Shown in pieces: positions 40,942 through 49,646 of a DNA stretch of 64,000 nucleotides; within the stretch, counting starts at the first letter, position 1, and each line of letters opens with the position of its first letter. The stretch lies in NCBI RefSeq assembly GCF_002947535.1, contig NZ_PUAP01000026.1, positions 62,001 through 126,000 on the forward strand, given 5' to 3'. Both the position numbers and the translations under genes were made by a program. The DNA is from Enterococcus mundtii (GTDB taxonomy: Bacteria > Bacillota > Bacilli > Lactobacillales > Enterococcaceae). The notes beneath the pieces were generated by a model. It was not told the DNA's origin and searched no databases. It worked only from the letters and a program-made list of their open reading frames with translations.

Positions 40942-40970
40942 AGTCTAACAGTTTTATCCGCATTTATCAA
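40942..40970 (-). promoter_or_regulatory. promoter of the cggR-gap operon
   Basis: On the minus strand TTGATA (40970-40965), a 17-bp spacer and TAGACT (40947-40942), upstream of the CggR operator. Confidence 0.6.
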
Positions 40971-40971
40971 C

Positions 40972-41012
40972 AAAAAAAGACTAGAAAAATGTTTAAGATT
41001 CTTCCAGTCTTT
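40972..41012 (-). terminator. terminator of rpoN
   Basis: AAAGACTGGAAGAAT pairs with a TTTTTCTAGTCTTT arm and ends in a T-run, directly after the rpoN stop. The -35 box of the cggR promoter abuts it. Confidence 0.7.
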
Positions 41013-41019
41013 CTTTCTA

Positions 41020-42360
41020 TTATTTATCATACCGTTTTCTTTTCGATGAACTAGGGATTCCTAACAAGTCACGATATTTGGCGACTGTTCGTCGAGAAAT
41101 CGAAATTTTGTCATTTTTCAATAGTTCTACTAATTTCTGATCAGATAATGGCTTGCTTTTATCTTCAGCATCCACTAATTCTTGGACTTTTTTCTTCGCG
41201 GTATCTGCCGATAGATCTTCCGCACTTTCTGCATTTGTAGGTTGGAGTCTCGTCGTAAAGAATTTTTTCAATTCGAAGACACCAAAATCGGTTTCAAGAT
41301 ACTTGCCATTGACTGCTCGACTGACCGTTGATTCGTGGACGTCGATTTCTTCTGCGACTTCTTTTAAGGTCAACGGACGGATCGGGCGTGCGACATTTGT
41401 AAAGAATTCTTTTTGCCGAGAAACAATGATTTGCGCCACGCGCATGATCGTATCACCACGTTGCAAAATCGTTTTTTGCAGCCACTCGAATTCTTGTTTT
41501 CGTTCTTTCAAGTAAGCCTGTGTTTCTTTATCCGCTTTTTTTTGCATTTGTTGAAAATAAGCTTCTTGAAAACGTACATTCGGTTGGTTGCCTCGATTTG
41601 AGATGACTTGGACTTCTTCACCTGTTACGACAACTTTGACATCGGGGATGATATATAAACCGCTACTATGGTCAAAGACTCGTCCAGGACTTGGGCTAAG
41701 GGTTTGGATATAGTCAAAGATGCGTTGTACGTCGCTTAATGGAATCGAAAAATGTTGAGCAATCTCTTTCCATTTACGTTCAACTAATTGATCGAACCAT
41801 TCTTCCAAGACGATGTAAGCCAATTCGGGGGCATAATCATCTCGTTCGGTTTGTAGCATCAAACATTCTTGTAAACTACGCGCTCCCACACCGGCTGGCT
41901 CTAACTGCTGGATCAGTGTCAATGCGTCAAGCATTTGGATCGGTGTCGCATTCGTTTGTTGGATGGCGTCTTCTAAAGAAATAGTCAAAAAACCATTCAG
42001 GTCGATATATTCGATCAAATATAAGATCAACTTACGTAAAAAAGTATCTCGGTAATTCAAATGGACTTGTTCGATCAATGATTCAAAAAGTGAGCCTGTT
42101 GTATCAGGGATCTGATTCAAGTAGCTCGTCTCTTCCCCTTCATAACTAGCGCTACGTTTTTGGTAATCGGGTTGCCAATCCGGTTCGATCACTTCTACTA
42201 AGGGGTTTTCCAACGCCTGGTTTTCAACAAAAGCCAATAGCTCTTCGCTGTTATACTGCAAGACTTGGATGGACTGTTGGAGTTGCTGTGTCATGGCAAG
42301 TTTTTGTGTTTGTTGTTGTTTTTGTGAAAAATTTTGTTCAAATTTCATTTTTTTGCCCAT
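41020..42360 (-). CDS. rpoN: RNA polymerase sigma-54 factor
   Basis: A 446-aa sigma-54. The glutamine-rich region I (TQKLAMTQQLQQSIQVLQYN), the core-binding domain, the helix-turn-helix KEVAEEIDVHESTVSRAVNG and the C-terminal RpoN box RRTVAKYRDLLGIP are all present. It needs AAA+ activators; in enterococci these mainly switch on mannose-class PTS operons. It is divergent from a tRNA-Arg gene. A possible alternative start is ATG 42348. Confidence 0.96.
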   Translation of the reverse strand: MGKKMKFEQNFSQKQQQTQKLAMTQQLQQSIQVLQYNSEELLAFVENQALENPLVEVIEPDWQPDYQKRSASYEGEETSYLNQIPDTTGSLFESLIEQVHLNYRDTFLRKLILYLIEYIDLNGFLTISLEDAIQQTNATPIQMLDALTLIQQLEPAGVGARSLQECLMLQTERDDYAPELAYIVLEEWFDQLVERKWKEIAQHFSIPLSDVQRIFDYIQTLSPSPGRVFDHSSGLYIIPDVKVVVTGEEVQVISNRGNQPNVRFQEAYFQQMQKKADKETQAYLKERKQEFEWLQKTILQRGDTIMRVAQIIVSRQKEFFTNVARPIRPLTLKEVAEEIDVHESTVSRAVNGKYLETDFGVFELKKFFTTRLQPTNAESAEDLSADTAKKKVQELVDAEDKSKPLSDQKLVELLKNDKISISRRTVAKYRDLLGIPSSSKRKRYDK

Positions 42361-42365
42361 TCCCC

Positions 42366-42394
42366 TTGTAATTTATTTTTGATTTCGATACAAT
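42366..42394 (+). promoter_or_regulatory. promoter of tRNA-Arg
   Basis: TTGTAA (42366-42371), a 17-bp spacer and TACAAT (42389-42394), 13 bp before the tRNA 5' end. Confidence 0.7.
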
Positions 42395-42407
42395 TGTTGC
42401 AGTGCTT

Positions 42408-42479
42408 GCGTCCTTAGTGTAGTGGATATCACGTAAGATTCCGGTTCTTGAGACGGGGGTTCGATTCCCTCAGGACGCG
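42408..42479 (+). tRNA. tRNA-Arg (anticodon CCG)
   Basis: A 72-nt cloverleaf. The acceptor arms are GCGTCCT / AGGACGC, and the D-arm is GTGTAGTGGATATCAC. The anticodon arm TAAGA-TTCCGGT-TCTTG gives CCG, and the T-arm contains GGTTCGATTCC. The discriminator is G and no CCA is encoded. It stands alone between rpoN and a convergent hypothetical gene. Confidence 0.93.
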
Positions 42480-42530
42480 TCTACTGTTATCTTAGCATAT
42501 TTGTAAGGATTTTGCTTTCAAATTTCTAAG

Positions 42531-42569
42531 AAAAAAAGCGGTTTTCCTAGATAGGAAACCGCTTTTTTT
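42531..42569. terminator. bidirectional terminator
   Basis: AAAGCGGTTTTCCTA / TAGGAAACCGCTTT with A- and T-runs outside. It serves tRNA-Arg and the convergent 42587 gene. Confidence 0.88.
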
Positions 42570-42586
42570 GATTTCTTCATGGGATT

Positions 42587-43216
42587 TCAAAAAGTAAACC
42601 GATCTTCTATGTAACTATAGTAAAAATGATTCGTTAAAGGTCCAGGATCATAGTGTTCTTTCAGACCATCACCTTGATGAAGCGTTAAACCGTTTCTTAA
42701 AGTGGCTGTTTTTTGATCATAAAAATCACCATTGATGATATAAAATATTCGGTTAGAGTCCTCTAAATAAGCAAATACATCCCCTGTAAAATGTTTTTCC
42801 AATCCTTGATCAGCTGATTTCAACTGAACGGATAAAATCGACTTGATGGCTCGGAAATTTCCACTTTCACTCGTTTCACAGTATAACAATAAAGTTGGTT
42901 GGTATACTCTGTTGACTGTTATGTTTTGAGAAAAGATACGGTAGATTGTACCATTATGTATTGCGCTTTGCGCCATTTGCTCAGTATAGCCTAGTTGTTT
43001 TTTGGTTTGTTCTTCGGTCAGTTGATATTCTCTTGAAATGACACGAAGCAATTGCTGAAAGTCCAACTTACTGGACATTGTGCGATATGTATTTCTTTCA
43101 TTTTGCGTTGATAGATTCAAGGATGTTTGCTCTTTTGGTGATGAATGGACCAAGAGAAACAACCCAAATAAAATCACAAGAAAACCGATTACTTTTATTC
43201 GTATTGACTTTTTCAT
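42587..43216 (-). CDS. hypothetical membrane-anchored protein
   Basis: A 209-aa protein with a basic start and one membrane helix (about 7-24), then an extracellular domain of about 180 residues. No lipobox. The segment AYLEDSNRIFYIINGDFYDQ suggests a mixed alpha-beta fold, but I do not recognise a family. Start ATG 43216 follows AGGAG. Single gene, terminator at its end. Confidence 0.7.
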   Translation of the reverse strand: MKKSIRIKVIGFLVILFGLFLLVHSSPKEQTSLNLSTQNERNTYRTMSSKLDFQQLLRVISREYQLTEEQTKKQLGYTEQMAQSAIHNGTIYRIFSQNITVNRVYQPTLLLYCETSESGNFRAIKSILSVQLKSADQGLEKHFTGDVFAYLEDSNRIFYIINGDFYDQKTATLRNGLTLHQGDGLKEHYDPGPLTNHFYYSYIEDRFTF

Positions 43217-43351
43217 TGATTACTCCTATTTATTTGTTATTCTTCTGTCTATAATCATAATCGGAAATAGCCAATGAAGCAAAGAGTTTTTATAAAAAAC
43301 AAACGTTTTTTATTTTCTCGCTTGATGATATAACCTATTTTCCCAAGAGGT

Positions 43352-43459
43352 CGGAACAGAATTGTTTAGCCTCAAAAAATAAGGAGCCATCCACGAAAAT
43401 TATTTTTCAAATTTTGGTGGATGGCTCCTTATTTCCAAAGAAGTTACTTCTGTTTCCGC
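43352..43459. repeat. intergenic palindromic element R2
   Basis: A 24-bp inverted repeat, 43378-43401 and 43410-43433 (AATAAGGAGCCATCCAC core, one mismatch), with loop ATTTTTCA. Outside it CGGAACAGAA (left) and TTCTGTTTCCG (right) pair again, giving a nested palindrome of about 100 bp. It fills most of the 43217-43518 spacer, where no gene is seen. Confidence 0.75.
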
Positions 43460-43518
43460 CGTTTATTCGATTTTAAGTGGTGCGAGAGGATGATTGTCCC
43501 ACTCTCTTTCATTTTTTA

Positions 43519-43917
43519 TCAATCATAAGGCACATAATCTTCGTAACTTTCTTCGGTATTCAATGCTTCATTTTCAATAAAATAGTTCATACCACCCATC
43601 AATTCCGAACCCATCGGTCCGTTTAAAGATAAATCATGACGTTCAATCATTTCTCGGTATTCATCTGCACTGATCACCGCACCGGTTTTCAAGCTCTTGT
43701 ATTGCTTCGGTGTTTCCTCCACTTCCTGATCCAACTTTGAAAAATCTGTTTCTTTGTATGACACGAAATAGCCATGAGAAAGTTTCCGTTCGACTACTTC
43801 ATTGCATTCAGGACAGCGGATCGGCATTTCTTTTTCTCGATGCTTCACGATGTGACGTACTTCATTATAATAGAATTTCGTCTGACAATTGGGACATTTT
43901 AGTTGATCATCTAACAT
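43519..43917 (-). CDS. zinc-ribbon hypothetical protein
   Basis: A 132-aa protein with two CxxC pairs, CPNC (about 8-11) and CPEC (about 35-38), forming a probable zinc ribbon. A charged linker and an acidic tail ending YEDYVPYD follow. No signal peptide. The family is not recognised; a nucleic-acid- or protein-binding role is possible but not shown. Confidence 0.75.
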   Translation of the reverse strand: MLDDQLKCPNCQTKFYYNEVRHIVKHREKEMPIRCPECNEVVERKLSHGYFVSYKETDFSKLDQEVEETPKQYKSLKTGAVISADEYREMIERHDLSLNGPMGSELMGGMNYFIENEALNTEESYEDYVPYD

Positions 43918-44140
43918 ATCGATCGTCTCCTTCTATTTTTGATTATCATGTCTCAGCTTCGATTTCATCATACTCCTTTTTACAGTAAATGAAAAAAGAT
44001 TCGCTGACCTCAAATGATGTATTTTCCTAAATCAGTTCTATGCGCCGCAAAAATATAACTTCAACACTAAAACAGTACTTTAGGTTTTCTAGTTGACGTT
44101 CTGCCTTGCTCTATAGGACTTTTTACTTTTGTTCGAAGAC

Positions 44141-44181
44141 AAAAAAACTGCAAGGCTACTTTTACAAGTAACTTGCAGTTT
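44141..44181. terminator. terminator after rpoE
   Basis: AAACTGCAAG..ACTTG and GTAG..TTGCAGTTT arms with a 7-nt T-run on the minus strand, just after the rpoE stop. Confidence 0.75.
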
Positions 44182-44198
44182 CATGTGATTTCTCTTAC

Positions 44199-44810
44199 TT
44201 ATTCTTCGGGGAAATCTTCGTCTTCAAATTCTTCGTCTTCTTCGTCATCGTCTTCGATGATGCTTAGATCTTCTTCGATGTTTCCTGGGATCTCTTCTTC
44301 GTCGTCTCCAGTATCTGCACCAATTTCTTGTAAGTCTGAATTGTATGCAGCGATTTCTTCATCATCGTCATCTTCATCTTCAAAAAGATCATCATCGTCT
44401 TCGTCAGACAGATCAGTATCTTCTGGGTCATCATCGTTATAATCGATAGCATCTTCGTCATCATTGATAAAGGCATTGACTTTTTTGCGTTTACGACGAC
44501 GTGGTGTATCCTCGTCTTCTTCGTCGATTCCATGGTTGACTTCTTCATCGATCGAATCGATGGCATACCATGAACGCAAGCCCCAACGATTGTCCCCTAA
44601 TGAAATAAAGCTACCGTCGATATTTAAGTCAGTATAAAATTGTGCGAGTGAATCACGAATGTCACTATCTGATTTGCCAAGATATGTTTGAATCTCATTT
44701 GCTAAATCAGAAAAGTCCATCACATCACCACGCTGCTCTAAGATCGCGTGTGCGACTTCGATCATTGATAATTCGTTTTTGTTTGCACCTTCAAATACAC
44801 TAATTTCCAA
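44199..44810 (-). CDS. rpoE: DNA-directed RNA polymerase delta subunit
   Basis: A 203-aa delta factor, found only in Firmicutes. The N-terminal folded domain ([17 protein letters not shown]; about 10-90, with [11 protein letters not shown]) is followed by a short basic stretch RRRKRKK and about 100 residues made mainly of Asp and Glu. Delta speeds polymerase recycling and raises promoter selectivity. The likely start is TTG 44810. Confidence 0.96.
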   Translation of the reverse strand: MEISVFEGANKNELSMIEVAHAILEQRGDVMDFSDLANEIQTYLGKSDSDIRDSLAQFYTDLNIDGSFISLGDNRWGLRSWYAIDSIDEEVNHGIDEEDEDTPRRRKRKKVNAFINDDEDAIDYNDDDPEDTDLSDEDDDDLFEDEDDDDEEIAAYNSDLQEIGADTGDDEEEIPGNIEEDLSIIEDDDEEDEEFEDEDFPEE

Positions 44811-44885
44811 TCAGGACACGTCCTTTCACAGTCTACTCCTTATCATACAAAATCACAGGTAAAAAATCAAACGTTTCTTTGCTAT

Positions 44886-45317
44886 TTATGCAGTAAAATC
44901 TAAGACCATCTCATATTCGCCTATTTTTTCTACACCCATGAACAAATCGTAATCGATCATGACCTTGCCAGCCGTTGGACGATCTTTTAGACTGACGTGT
45001 AGTTCTTTTGTGAATGTGTCGACTTGGATCATTCCATAAGGCGTGCGGTAATGGGTTTCTAGACGCTCCCGATAGGCAAATTTTAAACGCATACGCATTT
45101 CACCAGCACGGATCAATTGCACGTGACCATCCGGCATGATCTTGATTGTGACAGGAATTTCTTCTTGTCCTTCTTGGATCTCTTTATAGCGTATGTATAA
45201 GGTATCGCCGATTTTGACCATCTGTCCTTTCAGATCAAAATAAAAATCTTGATGCTCTCCTTGTTGTTTCACTTTTGTACGTAATTGTATCGAAATCGGT
45301 AATCCAGATCGTTCCAT
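44886..45317 (-). CDS. DUF1934 family protein (YwiB-like)
   Basis: A 143-aa calycin-like beta-barrel protein: MERSGLPISIQLRTKVKQQG start and THYRTPYGMIQVDTFTKELH block, typical of DUF1934/YwiB, which is commonly next to rpoE or argS. ATG 45317 follows AAAGGAG. A frame extending to 45560 overlaps the divergent promoter region and is not credible. Function unknown, cytosolic. Confidence 0.88.
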   Translation of the reverse strand: MERSGLPISIQLRTKVKQQGEHQDFYFDLKGQMVKIGDTLYIRYKEIQEGQEEIPVTIKIMPDGHVQLIRAGEMRMRLKFAYRERLETHYRTPYGMIQVDTFTKELHVSLKDRPTAGKVMIDYDLFMGVEKIGEYEMVLDFTA

Positions 45318-45524
45318 TTGACATTCTCCTTTTCTCATAGCTACATTGTTCCCACTTTCCACTGATTTGTCAACTGACAGGTATAGAGAACCAATAACTT
45401 TTTTCATTTCTTCTTTATTATTTTGGAGTATAATGAAGAAAGAAGGAGTGATACTCCTGTATATTAGAATGAGTTGCGGTTGTGATAATCGCTGCTCAAG
45501 CAGATTTAAATAGGAGTTGAGTAC

Positions 45525-46358
45525 ATGACGTCCATCATTTTGGATCAAGAAATCTACCAAACAAATGATTTTTCTCCCTTTGCTTTAACGGATATTTTAA
45601 CAGAGTATGCTAAAAAAAATCAACAAACTTTTCTACATTTTTGGCAATATGAACAGACGATCATCCTCGGTATGAAAGATACCCGAACCCCTTTTTTATC
45701 TGAAGGGATCAAGGTCATCCAAGATGCGGGATTTACACCCGTGATTCGTAATGCTGGCGGATTAGGTATCGTTTCAGATGAAGGGATTTTGAATATCTCG
45801 TTGATTTTCCCACAAGAAGATGAAAACAAGATCTCGATCGATGAAGGATATGAAAAAATGCTCGCTCTTACACGTCAGGCTTTTCCTGTTTATGCAGACA
45901 AAATAGAAGCCTATGAAATCAAAGATTCATACTGTCCTGGTACGTACGATCTCAGTATCAATGGTAAAAAATTTGCTGGGATCGCACAGCGGCGGATCAA
46001 AAATGGTATCTCTGTGATGATGTATCTGAGCGTGAATGGGGATCAAGAAAAACGTGGCGGACTGATGCGACAGTTTTATCAACAAGCATTGAAAGAACAA
46101 TTCGGTACAAACGGCTATCCTGCGGTGGCACCCATAAGCATGGCAACACTAGAACAGTTATTCGATACACCGTTTACCGTTGCTCAAGTAAAAGATTTAT
46201 TTATCGACGCTTTCACTACATTCTATCCAACAAGTATTTCGATGGACTCTGACACTTGGCGTGAAGCCAATGTTTCACCAGATGAATGGCACGCACAAAT
46301 TGAGCGTATGACCCAACGAAATGCACTAAAGGAGCTGGCTTATGACAACACCTTATAA
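45525..46358 (+). CDS. lipL: octanoyl-[GcvH]:protein N-octanoyltransferase / lipoate ligase family
   Basis: A 277-aa member of the biotin/lipoate protein ligase family. The catalytic cysteine C137 and its context SYCPGTYDLSINGKKFAG match LipL, which moves octanoyl or lipoyl groups from GcvH to E2 subunits. RNAGGLGIVSDEGILN is the substrate loop. Start ATG 45525 follows AGGAG. It overlaps the next gene by 17 bp. Confidence 0.88.
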   Translation: MTSIILDQEIYQTNDFSPFALTDILTEYAKKNQQTFLHFWQYEQTIILGMKDTRTPFLSEGIKVIQDAGFTPVIRNAGGLGIVSDEGILNISLIFPQEDENKISIDEGYEKMLALTRQAFPVYADKIEAYEIKDSYCPGTYDLSINGKKFAGIAQRRIKNGISVMMYLSVNGDQEKRGGLMRQFYQQALKEQFGTNGYPAVAPISMATLEQLFDTPFTVAQVKDLFIDAFTTFYPTSISMDSDTWREANVSPDEWHAQIERMTQRNALKELAYDNTL

Positions 46359-47712
46359 ATACAGACTGTTACCAATGGAAAAAGTTTTTAGAGATCCTGT
46401 GCATAACTACATCCACGTGCAACATCAAGTGATTTTAGACTTGATCAATTCGAAAGAAGTCCAGCGATTGCGACGGATCAAGCAACTCGGCACTTCGTCA
46501 TTTACTTTCCATGGCGCAGAACATAGCCGTTTCACCCATTCACTTGGTGTATACGAAATCTCCCGACGCATCTGTGACATTTTTTCAAGAAATTTCTCCA
46601 TTGAAAAAATCGGCCCTTCTGGTTGGGATGATCGGGAACGTCTCGTGACTTTATGTGCCGCCTTACTCCATGATATTGGCCACGGGCCTTATTCACATAC
46701 CTTTGAACATATTTTCCAAACCAATCATGAAGCAATCACTGTAGAGATCATTACTTCGCCAGAAACGGAAGTCTATCAGATTTTGAATCGTGTCGAAGAA
46801 GGTTTTCCTGAGAAAGTGGCTAGTGTGATCCAAAAAACGTATCCAAATCCACAAGTCGTCCAAATGATCTCTAGCCAAATCGATGCCGACCGCATGGATT
46901 ACCTTTTACGTGATGCCTACTTTACAGGTACTGAATATGGTACGTTCGATTTGACAAGGATTTTACGTGTGATCCGCCCCTATCAAGGTGGGATCGCCTT
47001 TTCCATGAATGGGATGCACGCCGTAGAGGATTATATCGTCAGTCGCTACCAGATGTATGTCCAAGTGTACTTTCATCCTGTTTCTCGGGGAATGGAAGTC
47101 GTCTTGGAGCATTTACTGCACCGTGCCCATGAACTTTATCATCAAGAAGATGATAGCTTTGCTCGACACTCACAGCTACTGTTGCCGTTTTTGGATGGTA
47201 CATTTAGTTTAGATGAGTACTTAAAACTGGATGATGGCGTCTTGAATACGTGTTTCAGTCAATGGACGGATTCATCTGATCCAATCCTCAGTGATTTAGC
47301 TAAACGCTTTTTAAATCGTAAACCATTGAAATCTGCGATGTTTTCCGGGGATCGTCAGTCGCCATTAATTGCTGAATTGACCTCTTTAGTTGAAAAAGTT
47401 GGCTACAATCCCAACTATTATACAGCCATCAATTCCAGCTATGACTTGCCTTATGATTTTTACCGTCCAGAAGAAGGCAGACATCGCACACAAATCGAAA
47501 TCTTGCGAAATGACGGAACTTTGGTAGAATTATCAGAGGTCAGTCAATTAGTTGCTGCACTCGCAGGGCAAGAACAAGGGGATGAGCGCTTCTTCTTTCC
47601 AAAAGAAATGGTCGATCCTTCCTTGCGTAATCACTATGATCTTTTTGATGAAACCTATCAAGAATTTGCGCGTCATATCCATAATGGCGCATTGATTGAA
47701 GAAATAAACTAA
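46342..47712 (+). CDS. HD-domain dNTP triphosphohydrolase
   Basis: A 456-aa SAMHD1-like protein. The metal site is H66 (SRFTHSLGV), H110-D111 (ALLHDIGHGPYSH) and the aspartate in SQIDADRMDYLL. It resembles E. faecalis EF1143, a structurally studied dNTPase that is regulated by dNTPs. It would lower dNTP pools. It starts inside the lipL end with AAGGAG upstream, so it is translationally coupled. Confidence 0.93.
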   Translation: MTTPYKYRLLPMEKVFRDPVHNYIHVQHQVILDLINSKEVQRLRRIKQLGTSSFTFHGAEHSRFTHSLGVYEISRRICDIFSRNFSIEKIGPSGWDDRERLVTLCAALLHDIGHGPYSHTFEHIFQTNHEAITVEIITSPETEVYQILNRVEEGFPEKVASVIQKTYPNPQVVQMISSQIDADRMDYLLRDAYFTGTEYGTFDLTRILRVIRPYQGGIAFSMNGMHAVEDYIVSRYQMYVQVYFHPVSRGMEVVLEHLLHRAHELYHQEDDSFARHSQLLLPFLDGTFSLDEYLKLDDGVLNTCFSQWTDSSDPILSDLAKRFLNRKPLKSAMFSGDRQSPLIAELTSLVEKVGYNPNYYTAINSSYDLPYDFYRPEEGRHRTQIEILRNDGTLVELSEVSQLVAALAGQEQGDERFFFPKEMVDPSLRNHYDLFDETYQEFARHIHNGALIEEIN

Positions 47713-47726
47713 CTAAGGAGAATATT

Positions 47727-48536
47727 ATGTCTATCAAATTAGTCGCTATCGATATCGATGGCACCCTTTTAAATGAAAAAAGAGAAATCACTCAGGAAGT
47801 AAAAGAGGCAATCGCACGCGCGGTTGAAAAAAACGTGGCGATCGTTCTATGTACAGGTCGTCCGCTTCCAGGTGTCAAAAACCAATTGAATGAATTGGGA
47901 TTATACCAAGACAACGATTATGTGATCACTTATAACGGAGCTTTAGTCCAACAAACAAAATCTGGTAAGATCATTGCTCGTCATGGCTTGACTTATGAAG
48001 ATTTCTTGGAGATCGAAGTCATGGCAAGGCGTGTGGGAAGTCATTTGCATTCGATCGATGATCAAACGATCTATACAACGAATCGTGATATCAGTCCTTA
48101 TACTGTCCATGAGGCATTTTTAGTCAACATGCCATTGAAATATCGGACAGCTGATGAAATGACACCTGATATGAGTATCGTGAAGATGATGATGATCGAT
48201 GAACCAGCGATCCTAGATGCGGCCATCGCTCGTTTACCGCAAACCTTCCGCGAAAAATATACGACTGTCAAGAGTTCACCTTTCTACTTTGAGATCTTGA
48301 ATAAAGAAGCAAGTAAAGGCGCTGCTGTTGCTAACTTAGCGCAACATCTTGGAATCGATCAAGATGAGATCATGGCGATTGGTGACAACGAAAATGATTT
48401 GTCGATGATCGAATACGCTGGATTGGGCGTGGCGATGGGAAATGCCGTTCCGTTGATAAAAGAAGCTGCTAATGTGGTGACTGCAACCAACGATGAACAC
48501 GGGGTTGCCGAAGCAATCAAAAAATATGTCTTGTAA
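47727..48536 (+). CDS. Cof-type HAD-superfamily phosphatase
   Basis: A 269-aa HAD hydrolase with motif I DIDGTLLN (nucleophile Asp), motif II LCTGR, lysine K-S-K in EASKGAAV and motif IV GDNENDLSM. The C2B cap is between about 85 and 185. By family it dephosphorylates sugar phosphates or other small metabolites (YidA-like). It is the third gene of the lipL-HD-HAD operon, 14 bp after the HD gene. Confidence 0.93.
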   Translation: MSIKLVAIDIDGTLLNEKREITQEVKEAIARAVEKNVAIVLCTGRPLPGVKNQLNELGLYQDNDYVITYNGALVQQTKSGKIIARHGLTYEDFLEIEVMARRVGSHLHSIDDQTIYTTNRDISPYTVHEAFLVNMPLKYRTADEMTPDMSIVKMMMIDEPAILDAAIARLPQTFREKYTTVKSSPFYFEILNKEASKGAAVANLAQHLGIDQDEIMAIGDNENDLSMIEYAGLGVAMGNAVPLIKEAANVVTATNDEHGVAEAIKKYVL

Positions 48537-48546
48537 AAGTAATGAA

Positions 48547-48607
48547 TAAAAAAAACAGCTCATTTCGAGGACCGAAGTATCGGCTCTTTCTTATGAGCTG
48601 TTTTTTT
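48547..48607. terminator. bidirectional terminator
   Basis: AAACAGCTCAT / ATGAGCTGTTT with runs of A and T outside, between the convergent HAD and Nudix genes. Confidence 0.85.
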
Positions 48608-48609
48608 GT

Positions 48610-49053
48610 TCAATTTTGTTTCATTGCTAGCCATTTTTCCACTGCCCAACGATGACTTCCTCGTTTTAATTTTTCTAAAGCAGTTTCAGGAGTGACCCAC
48701 CAGATCGATTGGTCTTTTTCGGTCGGTTCCCCTACCTTTTGCCAACTCTTTGCTACATAAAAATAGCCGGGATTGTGGAAGTAGGTTTTTCGATGGTTTG
48801 AGTAAAAATATTCCGCTGCTTCTCCTAAATAACAAGCAATCTCTGCGTTGATCCCCATTTCCTCCAGTAATTCACGAGAAATCGCTTCTTCGTTCGTTTC
48901 ACTTCCCTCTTTTTCACCACCCGGCAAAAAAAAGGCACCATTTGGCGCTTCGATCATTGCGATTTTCCCATGGGTTTCGACAATGATATACGCTGCGTAA
49001 CGGTCTTGGTAATTTGCAGACTCGTCTTTTTCGCCAAACATTGGGTTTTCCAT
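48610..49053 (-). CDS. Nudix hydrolase
   Basis: A 147-aa protein with a complete Nudix box: G-x5-E (GGEKEGSE), x7, then RELLEEMGI (about 45-68). It hydrolyses a nucleoside diphosphate linked to another group, in a housecleaning role; the substrate is unknown. Start ATG 49053 follows AAGGGA. Confidence 0.92.
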   Translation of the reverse strand: MENPMFGEKDESANYQDRYAAYIIVETHGKIAMIEAPNGAFFLPGGEKEGSETNEEAISRELLEEMGINAEIACYLGEAAEYFYSNHRKTYFHNPGYFYVAKSWQKVGEPTEKDQSIWWVTPETALEKLKRGSHRWAVEKWLAMKQN

Positions 49054-49186
49054 AGGTATTGTCCCTTCATCTTTTTCTTTCTATTCTACATGAGAGTTTT
49101 CTCATAAACAAGCACAAACCCATAGTGTACTTGAAATTTTTGATATGATAATGAGGAAAAGGTAAAATAGAAAGGAAGATATATTT

Positions 49187-49561
49187 ATGAAAATGGCTCA
49201 CACTTGCGTCCGCGTAAAAGATCTTGACGCTTCTTTAGAATTCTATCAAAAAGCATTCGGCTTTGAAGAAAGCCGTCGTCGCGATTTTCCAGAAAACAAG
49301 TTCACACTGGTTTACTTGACTTTACCAGGAGATGACTATGAATTAGAGTTGACTTACAACTATGATCATGAAGGCTACGATTTAGGAAATGGCTACGGTC
49401 ATATCGCTATTTCAGTTGAAGACTTAGAAGCACTTCACGAAAAACATCAAGCAGCAGGCTTCAACGTGACTGACTTGAAAGGACTGCCAGGAACAGCTCC
49501 GTCTTATTACTTCGTTGTCGATCCTGATGGTTACAAAATCGAAGTCATTCGTACAAAATAA
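49187..49561 (+). CDS. gloA: lactoylglutathione lyase / glyoxalase I
   Basis: A 124-aa VOC-fold protein with two beta-alpha-beta modules. Metal-ligand positions are H5, E58 (YELELTYN region), H74 (GYGHIAIS) and E120 (KIEVIRTK), as in bacterial GloA. It isomerises the hemithioacetal of methylglyoxal and a thiol. Start ATG 49187 follows AAAGGAAG. Confidence 0.9.
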   Translation: MKMAHTCVRVKDLDASLEFYQKAFGFEESRRRDFPENKFTLVYLTLPGDDYELELTYNYDHEGYDLGNGYGHIAISVEDLEALHEKHQAAGFNVTDLKGLPGTAPSYYFVVDPDGYKIEVIRTK

Positions 49562-49574
49562 CTAGCGCAACACT

Positions 49575-49624
49575 AAAAAAACAGAGGATGTACACACCAC
49601 CGTGTATACTTCCCCTGTTTTTTT
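49575..49624. terminator. bidirectional terminator (gloA / ntpJ)
   Basis: AAAAAAACAG / CTGTTTTTTT with an inner GTACAC/GTGTAT stem, between the convergent gloA and ntpJ genes. Confidence 0.85.
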
Positions 49625-49646
49625 CTGTTTTTAAATCCTCTTACTG

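Noticed and set aside
44173-44442. A serine-rich plus-strand frame over rpoE
   Set aside because: It is the mirror of the Asp/Glu-rich delta tail (GAA/GAT repeats read backwards), not a gene.
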